Notes: generated by a model from the letters alone, not told the origin. A stretch of DNA of 16,047 nucleotides from DATLYH01 sp035575035 (GCA_035575035.1 DATLYH010000368.1:1-16047), one strand, 5' to 3'; positions 6,898 through 14,227 are shown, counted from the first letter of the stretch. Made by a program: numbers and translations.

Positions 6898-7827
6898 ATG
6901 CCTGACAAGGTTCGACTCGATCGCCCCTGGCTGGTTGCTGTCTGGCCGGGCATGGGCCATGTCGCCCTCAACGCTGGTGTCTATCTGCTGGCCAAACTGG
7001 GGATGAGCCTGATCGCCGAGTTCCAGGCAGGCGATCTGTTCGATGTCGATTACGTTGAGGTGAAGGAGGGGATCATTCAAACGGGACGGCGGCCGCGGAA
7101 CCGGTTGTTCCTCTGGACCGATCCCAAGCAAAAGCATGATCTGGTGGTCTTCATCGGCGAGGCCCAGCCTCCCATCGGCAAGTATGCCTTTTGCCGTCAG
7201 CTTCTGGCCCATGTCCGCCAGCTTGGCGTGGAGCGTGTCTTCACGTTCGCTGCGATGGCCACCCAGATGCACCCCGAGCAGCGCTCGCGGGTCTTCGGCG
7301 CGGCAACCGACCGGGAGAGTCTGGAAGAGCTAAGGCGCCTCGAACTGGCAATCCTGGAGGACGGTCAGATCGGCGGTCTGAACGGCGTCTTGCTGGGCGC
7401 CGCTGCCGAGCAGGGGCTGCGCGGGGCCTGCCTGCTCGGCGAGATGCCGCACTTCTTCAGCCAGCTCCCGTTCCCCAAGGCATCCCTCGCGATCCTCGAA
7501 GTGTTCGCCACCATCGCGGGGATTGACCTTGACCTGACCGAGTTGGCCGAGCAGGCGCGGGCAATGGACAAACAACTGGGAGAACTCCTAGCCCAGATGG
7601 AGAAAGCCTACGGGGCGCCGGAGTCGGCAGAGGAAGAGGAATACACCCCGGAGCCTGCTGAACGCGAACGGCTTACCCCGGCCGACAAACGGCGGATCGA
7701 GGAGCTTTTCAAACAGGCAGCGAAGGACCGGTCCAAGGCGTTTGAGCTGAAGCAGGAGCTCGACCGACTGGGGGTCTTCAAGGAGTACGAAGACCGTTTC
7801 CTGGACCTGTTCAAGAAACCCGGATAG
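6898..7827 (+). CDS. PAC2-family (proteasome assembly chaperone-like) protein
   Basis: A 309-residue protein of the PAC2 / COG1938-COG2047-type family, related to archaeal and eukaryotic proteasome-assembly chaperones; the biochemical role in bacteria is not established. Seen: N-terminal WLVAVWPGMGHVALNAG (11-27), DYVEVKEGII (51-60), DLVVFIGEAQPP (81-92), a central VFTFAAMATQMHPEQ (114-128), GLNGVLLGAAAEQGLRGACLLGEMPHF (160-186), and then Lys/Glu-rich helices (about 212-305) with an acidic insert ESAEEEEYTPEP. The C-terminal third looks like a helical or coiled-coil extension. The start is the ATG at 6898 with GAGGGG about five bases upstream, immediately before the conserved core; ATG 6847 with its own purine-rich tract would add 17 residues. 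No proteasome gene is in the window, so a proteasome link is not supported here. Confidence 0.8.
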   Translation: MPDKVRLDRPWLVAVWPGMGHVALNAGVYLLAKLGMSLIAEFQAGDLFDVDYVEVKEGIIQTGRRPRNRLFLWTDPKQKHDLVVFIGEAQPPIGKYAFCRQLLAHVRQLGVERVFTFAAMATQMHPEQRSRVFGAATDRESLEELRRLELAILEDGQIGGLNGVLLGAAAEQGLRGACLLGEMPHFFSQLPFPKASLAILEVFATIAGIDLDLTELAEQARAMDKQLGELLAQMEKAYGAPESAEEEEYTPEPAERERLTPADKRRIEELFKQAAKDRSKAFELKQELDRLGVFKEYEDRFLDLFKKPG

Positions 7828-7838
7828 CGCCTCGGTCA

Positions 7839-8052
7839 GAGCCCGGAGCGTCAGCGCCGGGGTCTTCCGAGCCCGGAGCGTCAGCGACGGGTAACGCCGC
7901 TCCCCGTCGCCCGTCGCTGACGCTCCGGGCTCGGACAAAGGCGCTCTCCGAGCCCGGAGCGTCCGCGACGGGTAGCGCTGTTCCCCGTCGCCCCGTCGCT
8001 GACGCTCCGGGCTCTGACCAAGGCGCTCCGAGCCCGGAGCGTCAGTGACGGG
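7839..8052. repeat. Cluster of six copies of a 23-bp repeat in both orientations
   Basis: Copies of a 23-bp unit beginning GAGCCCGGAGCGTCAGCGAC lie at 7839-7861, 7869-7891, 7950-7972 and 8030-8052 (plus) and at 7910-7932 and 7992-8014 (inverted). Copies 7869/7910 are a perfect inverted pair with an 18-base loop; 7950/7992 pair with one mismatch and a 19-base loop. The two loops are near-identical (TAACGCCGCTCC versus TAGCGCTGTTCC), so the real unit is a hairpin of about 64 bp, separated by short spacers with GACAAAGGCGC. It fills nearly all the space between the PAC2-family gene and the glycosyltransferase gene. Same family as 15867-16033. Confidence 0.9.
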
Positions 8053-8090
8053 GTCTGACAAAGGCGCCGGATTGTGAGGAGGAGCGCGTC

Positions 8091-9296
8091 ATGAGGATCG
8101 CGCAGGTTGCCCCGCTCTATGAAAGCGTTCCCCCCCAAGGTTACGGGGGGACGGAGCGTGTGGTTTCGTACCTGACCGAGGAACTCGTAAGACAAGGCCA
8201 CGAGGTAACTCTGTTTGCCAGCGGCGACTCGGTGACCCGGGCCCGCCTGGTCGCCCCCTGCCCGCGGTCGCTGCGGCTGGACAGCGGTTGCATTGATTCG
8301 CTGGCCCACCATGTCCTCCTGTTGGAAACGGTTTTCCGCGAGGCCCGGAACTTTGACCTCATCCATTTCCATATCGACTACCTCCATTTCCCGCTGTCGC
8401 GGCGATGCGGGTGCTCCCACGTGACCACGCTGCACGGCCGGCTCGACATCCCGGACCTGCGGCCCCTCTACCGGGAGTACCGGGAGATGCCGGTGATCTC
8501 CATCTCCGAGGCGCAGCGCCGACCGTTGCCCTGGCTGAACTGGCAGGGGACGGTCCACCATGGCCTGCCGCTCGACCTGCACACCTGCCGGGAAACGCCG
8601 GGCAAGTACCTGGCTTTCCTGGGCCGTATCTCCCCCGAGAAGCGCGTCGATCGCGCCATCGCCATCGCCCGGCGGGTCGGCATGGAACTGAAGATCGCCG
8701 CCAAGATCGACCGGGCCGATCGCGACTACTTCGACGGGATCAAGCACCTCTTCGATGACCCGCTGGTAGAGTACATCGGCGAGGTCGGCGGCCGTGCCAA
8801 GGACGAGTTCCTGGGCAACGCTTACGCGCTACTTTTCCCCATCGACTGGCCGGAGCCCTTCGGCCTGGTCATGATCGAGGCGATGGCCTGCGGTACGCCG
8901 GTCATCGCCTGGCGCTGCGGCTCGGTGCCGGAAGTCATCGACGATGGCGTCACCGGGTTCATCGTGGACAGCCTGGAGGAAGCGGTGCGGGCGGTGGACC
9001 GGGTGACGGCGCTGAGCCGAAGGCGCTGCCGCGAGGTCTTCGAGCGGCGCTTTAGTGTCGCGCGCATGACCCGCGATTATCTGCTGGTGTACGAACGGCT
9101 GCTGGCGGAGAGAGGGCCAAAGCGGAAAGGGCACAAGGTTTTCTTGCCGGCCCCCCTTGTCCCCCTCTCCTCCGGCGAGCGGGACAGAGATGATGGGCCG
9201 CTGACCCGCCGCCATGCCGCCCCTGCGGGCACCATGCCCGCCGTCGGCGACTCGTTCATCGGGCCGGACCACGGCCTGCCGATGGGCCAGGAGTAG
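8091..9296 (+). CDS. GT4-type (GT-B) glycosyltransferase
   Basis: Predicted retaining glycosyltransferase of 401 residues. Seen: N-terminal acceptor domain starting RIAQVAPLYESVPPQGYGGTERVV with the GYGGTE loop at 17-22; HFHIDYLHF near 92-100; the start of the C-terminal Rossmann domain YLAFLGRISPEKRVDRAI (173-190), whose Arg/Lys should contact the nucleotide-sugar phosphates; and the E-x7-E motif PEPFGLVMIEAMACGTPV (E255, E263) followed by GSVPEVIDDGVTGFIV. The ATG is preceded by GAGGAGGAG. The core ends near residue 343; the last ~58 residues (GPKRKGHKVFLPAPL onward) are Pro/Gly-rich and look like translated intergenic sequence. The next gene encodes a debranching-type glucosidase 162 bp downstream, so a glucan or trehalose/glucoside-related role is plausible but the substrate is not determinable. 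Confidence 0.9.
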   Translation: MRIAQVAPLYESVPPQGYGGTERVVSYLTEELVRQGHEVTLFASGDSVTRARLVAPCPRSLRLDSGCIDSLAHHVLLLETVFREARNFDLIHFHIDYLHFPLSRRCGCSHVTTLHGRLDIPDLRPLYREYREMPVISISEAQRRPLPWLNWQGTVHHGLPLDLHTCRETPGKYLAFLGRISPEKRVDRAIAIARRVGMELKIAAKIDRADRDYFDGIKHLFDDPLVEYIGEVGGRAKDEFLGNAYALLFPIDWPEPFGLVMIEAMACGTPVIAWRCGSVPEVIDDGVTGFIVDSLEEAVRAVDRVTALSRRRCREVFERRFSVARMTRDYLLVYERLLAERGPKRKGHKVFLPAPLVPLSSGERDRDDGPLTRRHAAPAGTMPAVGDSFIGPDHGLPMGQE

Positions 9297-9349
9297 GCGA
9301 ATCGCCTTGCCCGGGAGAACCTCCCTGGGTTACCCTTGCAAGTATGCCG

Positions 9350-9427
9350 CTTGGGGCTACGACGCTTGGGGGTTCCCAACCGGGGTAGCCGCGCCGCGGA
9401 GCGGGGCGGTCCTCTCGTAGTCCCAAG
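9350..9427. repeat. Imperfect inverted repeat between the GT4 and debranching-enzyme genes
   Basis: CTTGGGGCTACGA (9350-9362) is complementary to TCGTAGTCCCAAG (9415-9427) at 12 of 13 positions, enclosing 52 bases. The loop contains a smaller hairpin, TTGGG-GGTT-CCCAA (9366-9379), and a GC-rich tract. There is no T-run on either side, so it is not a standard terminator. It sits in the leader of the downstream gene, ending about 30 bases before the start codon, and could be an mRNA structure or a small repeat element. Confidence 0.55.
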
Positions 9428-9458
9428 CAACGGGCTGGAGCATTTCGGAGGGCCAAGG

Positions 9459-11744
9459 ATGGCACGGAATGGAACGACCGCCCCACGGATTTGGGGCCTC
9501 TCCAACGAGTGGTGGCAGCGAATTCGGCCCCTTCTCATGCAGCAAGGAACCCTTCAGCCGGCAAGCCCGAGCCGCAGACCGCAAGACGACGTCCTTGTGG
9601 TTGAGGATCCCTACTACATCCTCGCCACCTCGCCGCCGGCAGACGAGTACACCCGCGTCCTCAAGGAAGGGGAAACCTTCGCCGTCTTCGACCACTTCGG
9701 CGACATCAAGCCGATCGGCATGCAGGAGGAGGGAATTTACTACGAAGGGACTCGTTTCCTGTCATGCCTGATCCTGCGTCTGGGGCGGGACCGGCCGTTG
9801 ATGCTCAGCTCCAATGTCAAGCGAGACAATGCCCTGTTGACGGTGGACCTGACCAATCCCGACATCCCGGTCGAAGGGGGCGTCATCCCTCACGGCACCG
9901 TGCATCTGTTCCGCTCCAAGTTCCTCTGGCAGGGCTGCTGCTACGAGCGGCTGCGCCTCCACAACCACGGTCTGCGGCCGGTGGCCCTCTCCTTCTCCTT
10001 GCAGTTCCAGGCCGACTTCGCCGACATCTTCGAGGTGCGCGGGACCCGGCGGGCGCGCCGCGGGGAACACCTTGAGCCGGTCGTGGCAACGGACGGCGTG
10101 ATCCTGTCTTACCGGGGCCTCGATGGGGTCATCCGACGGACCCGGATCCGGTTCGCGCCGTCTCCCCGGGAGCTGACCGCTTCCGAGGCGCGGTTCGAGC
10201 TGGCGTTGCCGCCGCAGCAGGAAGCCACATTTTTTGTCACCTTTGCCTTCGAAGTGGGCGGGCTGCAAGTAACACCGCTGGCCTACGAGCAGGCCGCCTC
10301 CCAGGCCGCCTCCCGCCTCAAGGCGGCCCGGGAGCGGTGCTGCCATGTCTACACCTCGAACGAGCAGTTCAACGACTGGGTCAACCGCAGTCTCTGCGAC
10401 CTGCACCTGATGATCACCGAGACGCCCCACGGGCCGTACCCGTATGCCGGCGTCCCCTGGTTCAGCACGGCCTTCGGGCGCGACGGGATCATCACCGCCC
10501 TGGAGTGTCTGTGGTTGGACCCGTCGATTGCCCGCGGCGTGCTGGCTTTCCTCGCTTCGACCCAGGCGACGGAAGTGATCCCCGAGCAGGATGCCGAGCC
10601 GGGCAAGATCCTCCACGAGACCCGCCGCGGCGAGATGGCCGCCCTGGGCGAGATCCCCTTCGGCCGCTACTACGGCAGCGTGGATGCCACGCCCCTGTTT
10701 GTCCTCCTGGCCGGCGCCTATTACGAGCGGACCGGCGACCGTGCCCTGGTGGAGCGCATCTGGCCCAACCTGGAACGGGCCCTGGAATGGATCGACACCT
10801 ACGGCGACCTGGACGGCGACGGCTTCGTCGAGTACGCGCGGCACTCACCGAAGGGCCTGGTGCACCAGGGCTGGAAGGATTCGCAGGATGCAGTCTTCCA
10901 TGCTGACGGCACGCTGGCGGAGGGGCCGATTGCCCTGTGCGAGGTGCAGGGGTACGTCTACGCTGCCAAGCGGCAAGCGGCGGCACTGGCGGCGGCCCTG
11001 GAACAGGGCGAACGGGCCGCCCGTCTCCGGGCCGAGGCCGAGGCCCTGCGGCAGCGCTTCGAGCAAGCCTTCTGGTGCGAGGACCTCTCAACCTACGCGC
11101 TGGCCCTGGATGGCAAGAAACGACCGTGCCGGGTGCGCACTTCCAACGCCGGCCAATGCCTCTTTACCGGCATCGTCAGCCCCGAGCGGGCACAGCGAGT
11201 GGCCCGCACTCTGATGCGGGAAGACTCCTTCTCCGGCTGGGGCATCCGCACGGTCGCCGCCGCCGAGGCGCGGTACAACCCGATGTCCTACCACAACGGC
11301 TCTGTCTGGCCGCACGACAATGCTTTGATTGCCTTCGGGCTGGCCCGCTACCGCCTGAGGGAGGAAGTCCTCCGGGTCCTGACCGGTATGTTTGATGCCA
11401 GCCTGTTCGTCGATCTGCACCGCATGCCGGAGCTGTTCTGCGGCTTCCCGCAGCGGCCCGGGGAAGGGCCGACGCTTTACCCGGTCGCCTGCGCCCCGCA
11501 GTCGTGGGCGGCGGCCGCGGTCTTCCTGCTCCTGCAAGCATGCCTGGGCCTGCACGTGGATGGGGTCAACCGACGGATCTCGTTCTCTTATCCCGTGCTG
11601 CCGGCCTTTTTGAAAAAGGTTCACATCAGCAACCTACAGGTCGGGGATGCCACGGTGGACCTCCGCCTGGAACGACACCGAGCGGACGTCGGCGTCAACG
11701 TACTCCGCCGTGAAGGAGAGGTAGAAATCGCGGTGGTGAAATAG
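9459..11744 (+). CDS. Amylo-alpha-1,6-glucosidase / glycogen debranching-type enzyme
   Basis: Predicted 761-residue enzyme hydrolysing alpha-1,6 branches of glycogen-like glucans or related alpha-glucosides. Seen: an N-terminal beta-rich domain (about residues 45-255; FDHFGDIKPIGMQEEGIYYEGTRFLS is the usual start of the GDE N-terminal 'bis' domain) and a C-terminal (alpha/alpha)6 domain containing PYAGVPWFSTAFGRDGIITAL (FGRDGI at about 339-344), EQDAEPGKILHETRRGEMA from about 376, YYGSVDATPLFVLLAGAYYERTGD, the acidic DLDGDGFVEY, QGWKDSQDAVFHADG and YHNGSVWPHDNALIAFGLARY. The catalytic acids are expected among these conserved Asp/Glu. The start is the ATG at 9459 with GGAGGG seven bases upstream; the frame opens earlier at 9336 but that stretch is the inverted-repeat leader. 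It is in the same direction as the GT4 gene, 162 bp after it, and may be co-transcribed. Substrate specificity is uncertain. Confidence 0.9.
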   Translation: MARNGTTAPRIWGLSNEWWQRIRPLLMQQGTLQPASPSRRPQDDVLVVEDPYYILATSPPADEYTRVLKEGETFAVFDHFGDIKPIGMQEEGIYYEGTRFLSCLILRLGRDRPLMLSSNVKRDNALLTVDLTNPDIPVEGGVIPHGTVHLFRSKFLWQGCCYERLRLHNHGLRPVALSFSLQFQADFADIFEVRGTRRARRGEHLEPVVATDGVILSYRGLDGVIRRTRIRFAPSPRELTASEARFELALPPQQEATFFVTFAFEVGGLQVTPLAYEQAASQAASRLKAARERCCHVYTSNEQFNDWVNRSLCDLHLMITETPHGPYPYAGVPWFSTAFGRDGIITALECLWLDPSIARGVLAFLASTQATEVIPEQDAEPGKILHETRRGEMAALGEIPFGRYYGSVDATPLFVLLAGAYYERTGDRALVERIWPNLERALEWIDTYGDLDGDGFVEYARHSPKGLVHQGWKDSQDAVFHADGTLAEGPIALCEVQGYVYAAKRQAAALAAALEQGERAARLRAEAEALRQRFEQAFWCEDLSTYALALDGKKRPCRVRTSNAGQCLFTGIVSPERAQRVARTLMREDSFSGWGIRTVAAAEARYNPMSYHNGSVWPHDNALIAFGLARYRLREEVLRVLTGMFDASLFVDLHRMPELFCGFPQRPGEGPTLYPVACAPQSWAAAAVFLLLQACLGLHVDGVNRRISFSYPVLPAFLKKVHISNLQVGDATVDLRLERHRADVGVNVLRREGEVEIAVVK

Positions 11745-12271
11745 CTGATCGCGGTAGGTGAATGACCCCATGTTCTCCGCTACTCGCCCGGGTGCAGTTC
11801 CGTCGGTGCGCGTCTGTTCTGGGCGGTTGGGTGGCCGGGGTTTCGCACGGCGCCCGGCCCCGGCGCTGTAGGCCGGGACTGCGACGACACTCCACCCCAA
11901 CCACCCCGGACGCCCCCAGCGCTGGGGCCCAATGTTCCGCGCGGAACATTCGTCCACGTCAGAGCGCTGGGGCCCAATGTTCCGCGCGGAACATTCGTCC
12001 ACGTCAGGCGGCAGCAGCAATGTGGGGCGGCTCGATATGACCCCCTCCACGCGCCAACACGACTTGGCGTCGGCAGTTCGGGCGTCTGGACGTGTCGCAG
12101 TTCCGCAAGCGCTGGCAGCGGAGGCCGCGCAGGCAGCCGGCCAGCGACGACCTTCCGACCCGGCTGCTTTTCTGCTTGACGGGCCGGGGCCGGGGACCGA
12201 CGATGACCGATAGGGCCGTCCGGCGTCATCCGGCGGCGATGGCGGTGTGATAGCACGGCGGGGCGCCCGCC
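11745..12271. other. Long intergenic region with tandem palindromes
   Basis: About 527 bp between the debranching-type gene and a small membrane-protein gene. Open frames on both strands here (for example 11762-12040 plus and 11780-12256 minus) have Pro/Arg/Ala-rich, domain-free translations and are probably GC-rich artefacts. The notable content is the 45-bp tandem duplication at 11918-12007, annotated separately. No terminator or promoter could be identified. Confidence 0.6.
11918..12007. repeat. Perfect 45-bp tandem duplication carrying parS-like 20-bp palindromes
   Basis: 11918-11962 and 11963-12007 are identical. Each copy begins AGCGCTGGGGCCC, then has the perfect palindrome AATGTTCCGCGCGGAACATT (11931-11950 and 11976-11995), then CGTCCACGTCAG. 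The first copy is also overlapped by CCCCAGCGCTGGGG (11914-11927), another palindrome. The inner 16-mer TGTTCCGCGCGGAACA differs from the parS variant TGTTCCACGTGGAACA at two symmetric positions and from the classic TGTTTCACGTGAAACA at four. The palindrome is certain; ParB binding is a hypothesis. A non-ParB dispersed repeat is an equally open explanation. Confidence 0.9.
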
Positions 12272-12682
12272 ATGAGGACATCAACCTGTTTCTTCCTGGT
12301 CCGGCTCCTGGCACTTGGGGTGTTGGTGGCGGTCTGTGCTGCCGAGGGGTGGGGCCGTCCCACGGAGCCGCCCCAGGACCCGTTCGCCCAGCCCGGCGCG
12401 CCTTCCCCTGAACGGGGGCGGTTTCGATGGTTCCCCAAGGGCCCGCCGGAGTTCGTCGAGCGACGGCCCCACGAGGGCCACCGAGAGACCGAACGGCACC
12501 AGGAGCGAGCCGGCCTGCTCCGGCCGGTCGTGCTGCTGGCATGCGTGGGCGGCGCGGTGGCGTGCGGCCAACTCTTCCTCAGCCGGTTCCGGCAAAAGCC
12601 GCTGACAGTTCGCCTCGCTGCCGTCCTCCTGATCGTCGGTGCCTGGGTAGGGGCTGGTCTGGCCTTCCTCGTCTGCGTGTAA
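12272..12682 (+). CDS. Small hypothetical membrane protein
   Basis: A 136-residue protein I do not recognise. Seen: an N-terminal hydrophobic stretch FFLVRLLALGVLVAVCAAEG (about 7-26) that could be a signal peptide or anchor; a Pro/Arg/Glu-rich hydrophilic middle (about 28-82) with PPQDPFAQPGAPSPERG; and two hydrophobic C-terminal segments, LLRPVVLLACVGGAVACGQLF (about 82-102) and VRLAAVLLIVGAWVGAGLAFLV (about 113-134). Codon third positions are strongly G/C, as in its neighbours, which supports real coding. The SD is poor (only GGCGGGG upstream). It converges with the leucine-rich-repeat gene, whose end is 15 bp away. Function unknown. Confidence 0.6.
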   Translation: MRTSTCFFLVRLLALGVLVAVCAAEGWGRPTEPPQDPFAQPGAPSPERGRFRWFPKGPPEFVERRPHEGHRETERHQERAGLLRPVVLLACVGGAVACGQLFLSRFRQKPLTVRLAAVLLIVGAWVGAGLAFLVCV

Positions 12683-12697
12683 CTGCCCCCTCGCCGG

Positions 12698-13531
12698 TCA
12701 ATCCTCAACCTTCACCCCGACCCCCTTCAGCGCCGGCACCTGGCTCGACTTGGCCGCCTCGGAGAGCGGATTGCCCCCCAGATACAGCCGCAGGAACGGG
12801 GCGAAGCGCTTGGGCCCTTCGGCGTCCGCCTTGGCTGCTTCTACCAGCGGGGCCAGGTCGGTCACCTTGTTGTTCCGCAAAATCAACAACCGCACCTCCG
12901 TCAGCTTTGCCAGGGGTGTGAGGTCTTCGATCTGGTTGTCGCTCAGGTCAAGCGTGGACACACCAGCCAACTTGGCCAGAGGCGCCAGGTCGCGGACCTG
13001 ATTGCGCGGCACCGATAGCGACGCCAGCCGGGTCAGACCGGCAAGCGGGGTCAGGTCGCTGATCTTATTGCCGCCCAGATAGAGAGCCGACAGACTGGTC
13101 AGGCCCGCCAGCGGCTTGAGGTCGCTGATTTGATTGCCCGAAAGCTCCAGATACTGGAGCTTGGTCAGGCCGCTCAGCGGGGCGAGGTCGGTGATCTGAT
13201 TACCTGCCAGGTCAAGCGACTGCAAGTTCGCCAATCCCTTGAGCGGCGTCAGGTCCTTGACCCGGTTGTTGGTCAACTTGAGCAGCGCCAGGTTGGGGCA
13301 CTTCTCCAGTCCGGTCAGGTCGGTGATGTTTTTGCCGGGCGCTTCCAAGATGAAGACGTTCTTCAGGTCGGCTTCCTTCAACTCACCCTTGGGGTTCTGC
13401 AAAGCGGCGCGGACTGCCTCCTCCAGGTTCTTGTCGGGAAACAGGCCGGAGCCAGCCTGCCCGGCGCGGGCGGGAACCTCGTTGCCAACCAGACAAAGGG
13501 CGATCACTAGCGCTGGAAATCGTGCTTTCAT
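12698..13531 (-). CDS. Secreted leucine-rich-repeat protein
   Basis: A 277-residue protein with a likely signal peptide (MKARFPALVIALCLVGNEVPARA, cleavage near residue 23). Next comes a short helical cap (FPDKNLEEAVRAAL, 31-44), then seven complete 22-residue leucine-rich repeats from residue 68 to 221 and a partial eighth. The repeats follow the bacterial internalin-like pattern [NQRK]-[IV]-x-D-L-x-P-L-x-x-L-x-x-L-x-x-L-x-L-x-x-N. A final segment, LRLYLGGNPLS, caps the array. Such solenoids bind proteins or glycans; the partner here is unknown, and no anchor or transmembrane segment is visible after the repeats, so the protein is probably periplasmic or extracellular. The ATG at 13531 has GAGGA seven bases upstream. 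It is a single gene with its own upstream gap; it converges with the small membrane-protein gene. Confidence 0.88.
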   Translation of the reverse strand: MKARFPALVIALCLVGNEVPARAGQAGSGLFPDKNLEEAVRAALQNPKGELKEADLKNVFILEAPGKNITDLTGLEKCPNLALLKLTNNRVKDLTPLKGLANLQSLDLAGNQITDLAPLSGLTKLQYLELSGNQISDLKPLAGLTSLSALYLGGNKISDLTPLAGLTRLASLSVPRNQVRDLAPLAKLAGVSTLDLSDNQIEDLTPLAKLTEVRLLILRNNKVTDLAPLVEAAKADAEGPKRFAPFLRLYLGGNPLSEAAKSSQVPALKGVGVKVED

Positions 13532-13642
13532 TGAGATGTCCTCAGGGTGTGACGGCAGGTCATCAAGGGTTCGATCATAACGCAGCCGGGCGTACTACTC
13601 CAGCGGCTCAGGGACCGGCTTCTTCAGGGGTCCCAAACAAAT

Positions 13643-13684
13643 CGGTGCCGCACCGCCCGGGAGAGAGGAGGCGATGCGGCACCG
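13643..13684 (-). terminator. Stem-loop terminator downstream of the Hsp20 gene
   Basis: CGGTGCCGCA (13643-13652) pairs perfectly with TGCGGCACCG (13675-13684) around a 22-base loop. Read on the minus strand, the hairpin lies 69 bases after the Hsp20 stop and is followed by ATTTGTTTGGG, a moderately U-rich tail. It is oriented to end the Hsp20 transcript before the LRR gene's upstream region. On the plus strand it is followed by TTTCTCC, so weak bidirectional action is possible. Confidence 0.5.
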
Positions 13685-13753
13685 TTTCTCCGAAAGGAAC
13701 ACAAGGCGACCGGGGACGGGACGGAGGGCCGGCATCCCCGGCGGCCGGGGAGC

Positions 13754-14227
13754 TCATGTCTTGACCTCGATCCGCTTGGGCTGCGTCTCAGGCCGCTTGG
13801 CCAACCGCAGCTCCAACACGCCGTTGCGGTAACGGGCCTCGACCTTGTCCGGGTCGGTTCCCTCCGGCAACGTCACACGGCGGTGCAGCCGACGCTCGGC
13901 GAAGGAATACCTTTCCTTCCCCTTCTCACCCGCCTCTTGCTTGTGCTCGGCCCGGATGGTCAGGACATTGCCGACGACCTGGACATCAAACTCGTTTGGC
14001 TCGAAGCCCGGGGCATCGGCACGGACTACCACCTCGCTGCCGGTGTCCTCCACGTCCAACCCCCACCCCGGTACGTCCCAGCCGACGAAGGGGCTCGGCC
14101 AGCGGCCGAAGAAGCGGTCGAACAGGGTGTCAAACTCCTCGCGGATCTGATCCAGGGGGTGCCGCCCCCTCCTCGTCACCAGCCCCCCACCGTTCCGACG
14201 GCTAGTCCACGGTATCAGACTAAACAT
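13754..14227 (-). CDS. Hsp20 / alpha-crystallin small heat-shock protein
   Basis: ATP-independent cytosolic chaperone of 157 residues that holds unfolding proteins and forms oligomers. Seen: an N-terminal arm (1-55) with HPLDQIREEFDTLFDRFFGRW; the alpha-crystallin domain (about 57-146) with VVVRADAPGFEPNEFDVQV, LTIRAEH, the inter-subunit strand region YSFAERRLHRRVTLPEGTD, and the signature ARYRNGVLELRLAK; and a C-terminal KRIEV corresponding to the I-x-I/V oligomerisation motif. The start is the ATG at 14227, chosen because AAGGAGGTG lies seven bases upstream; an in-frame start at 14251 would lie upstream of that SD. No CIRCE element (TTAGCACTC-N9-GAGTGCTAA) was seen in the upstream region, so the mode of heat induction is not evident. 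Confidence 0.95.
   Translation of the reverse strand: MFSLIPWTSRRNGGGLVTRRGRHPLDQIREEFDTLFDRFFGRWPSPFVGWDVPGWGLDVEDTGSEVVVRADAPGFEPNEFDVQVVGNVLTIRAEHKQEAGEKGKERYSFAERRLHRRVTLPEGTDPDKVEARYRNGVLELRLAKRPETQPKRIEVKT

Noticed and set aside
7839..8052. Possible CRISPR array
   Set aside because: Repeats alternate in orientation, spacers are irregular and partly identical, and no cas gene is present.
7588..8061. Minus-strand frame with SPERQRRGDGE / LTLRARK peptides
   Set aside because: This is the translation of the inverted-repeat cluster and the antisense of the PAC2-family gene, not a protein family.
9762..10844. Minus-strand open frame of 360 codons opposite the debranching-type gene
   Set aside because: Antisense to conserved catalytic-domain codons; no recognisable domain or SD.
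11634..12542. Minus-strand frame of 302 codons spanning 11745-12271
   Set aside because: Overlaps two plus-strand genes, is Pro/Arg/Ala low-complexity, and includes the 45-bp duplication read as DVDECSARNIGPQRS twice. More likely non-coding DNA than a protein.
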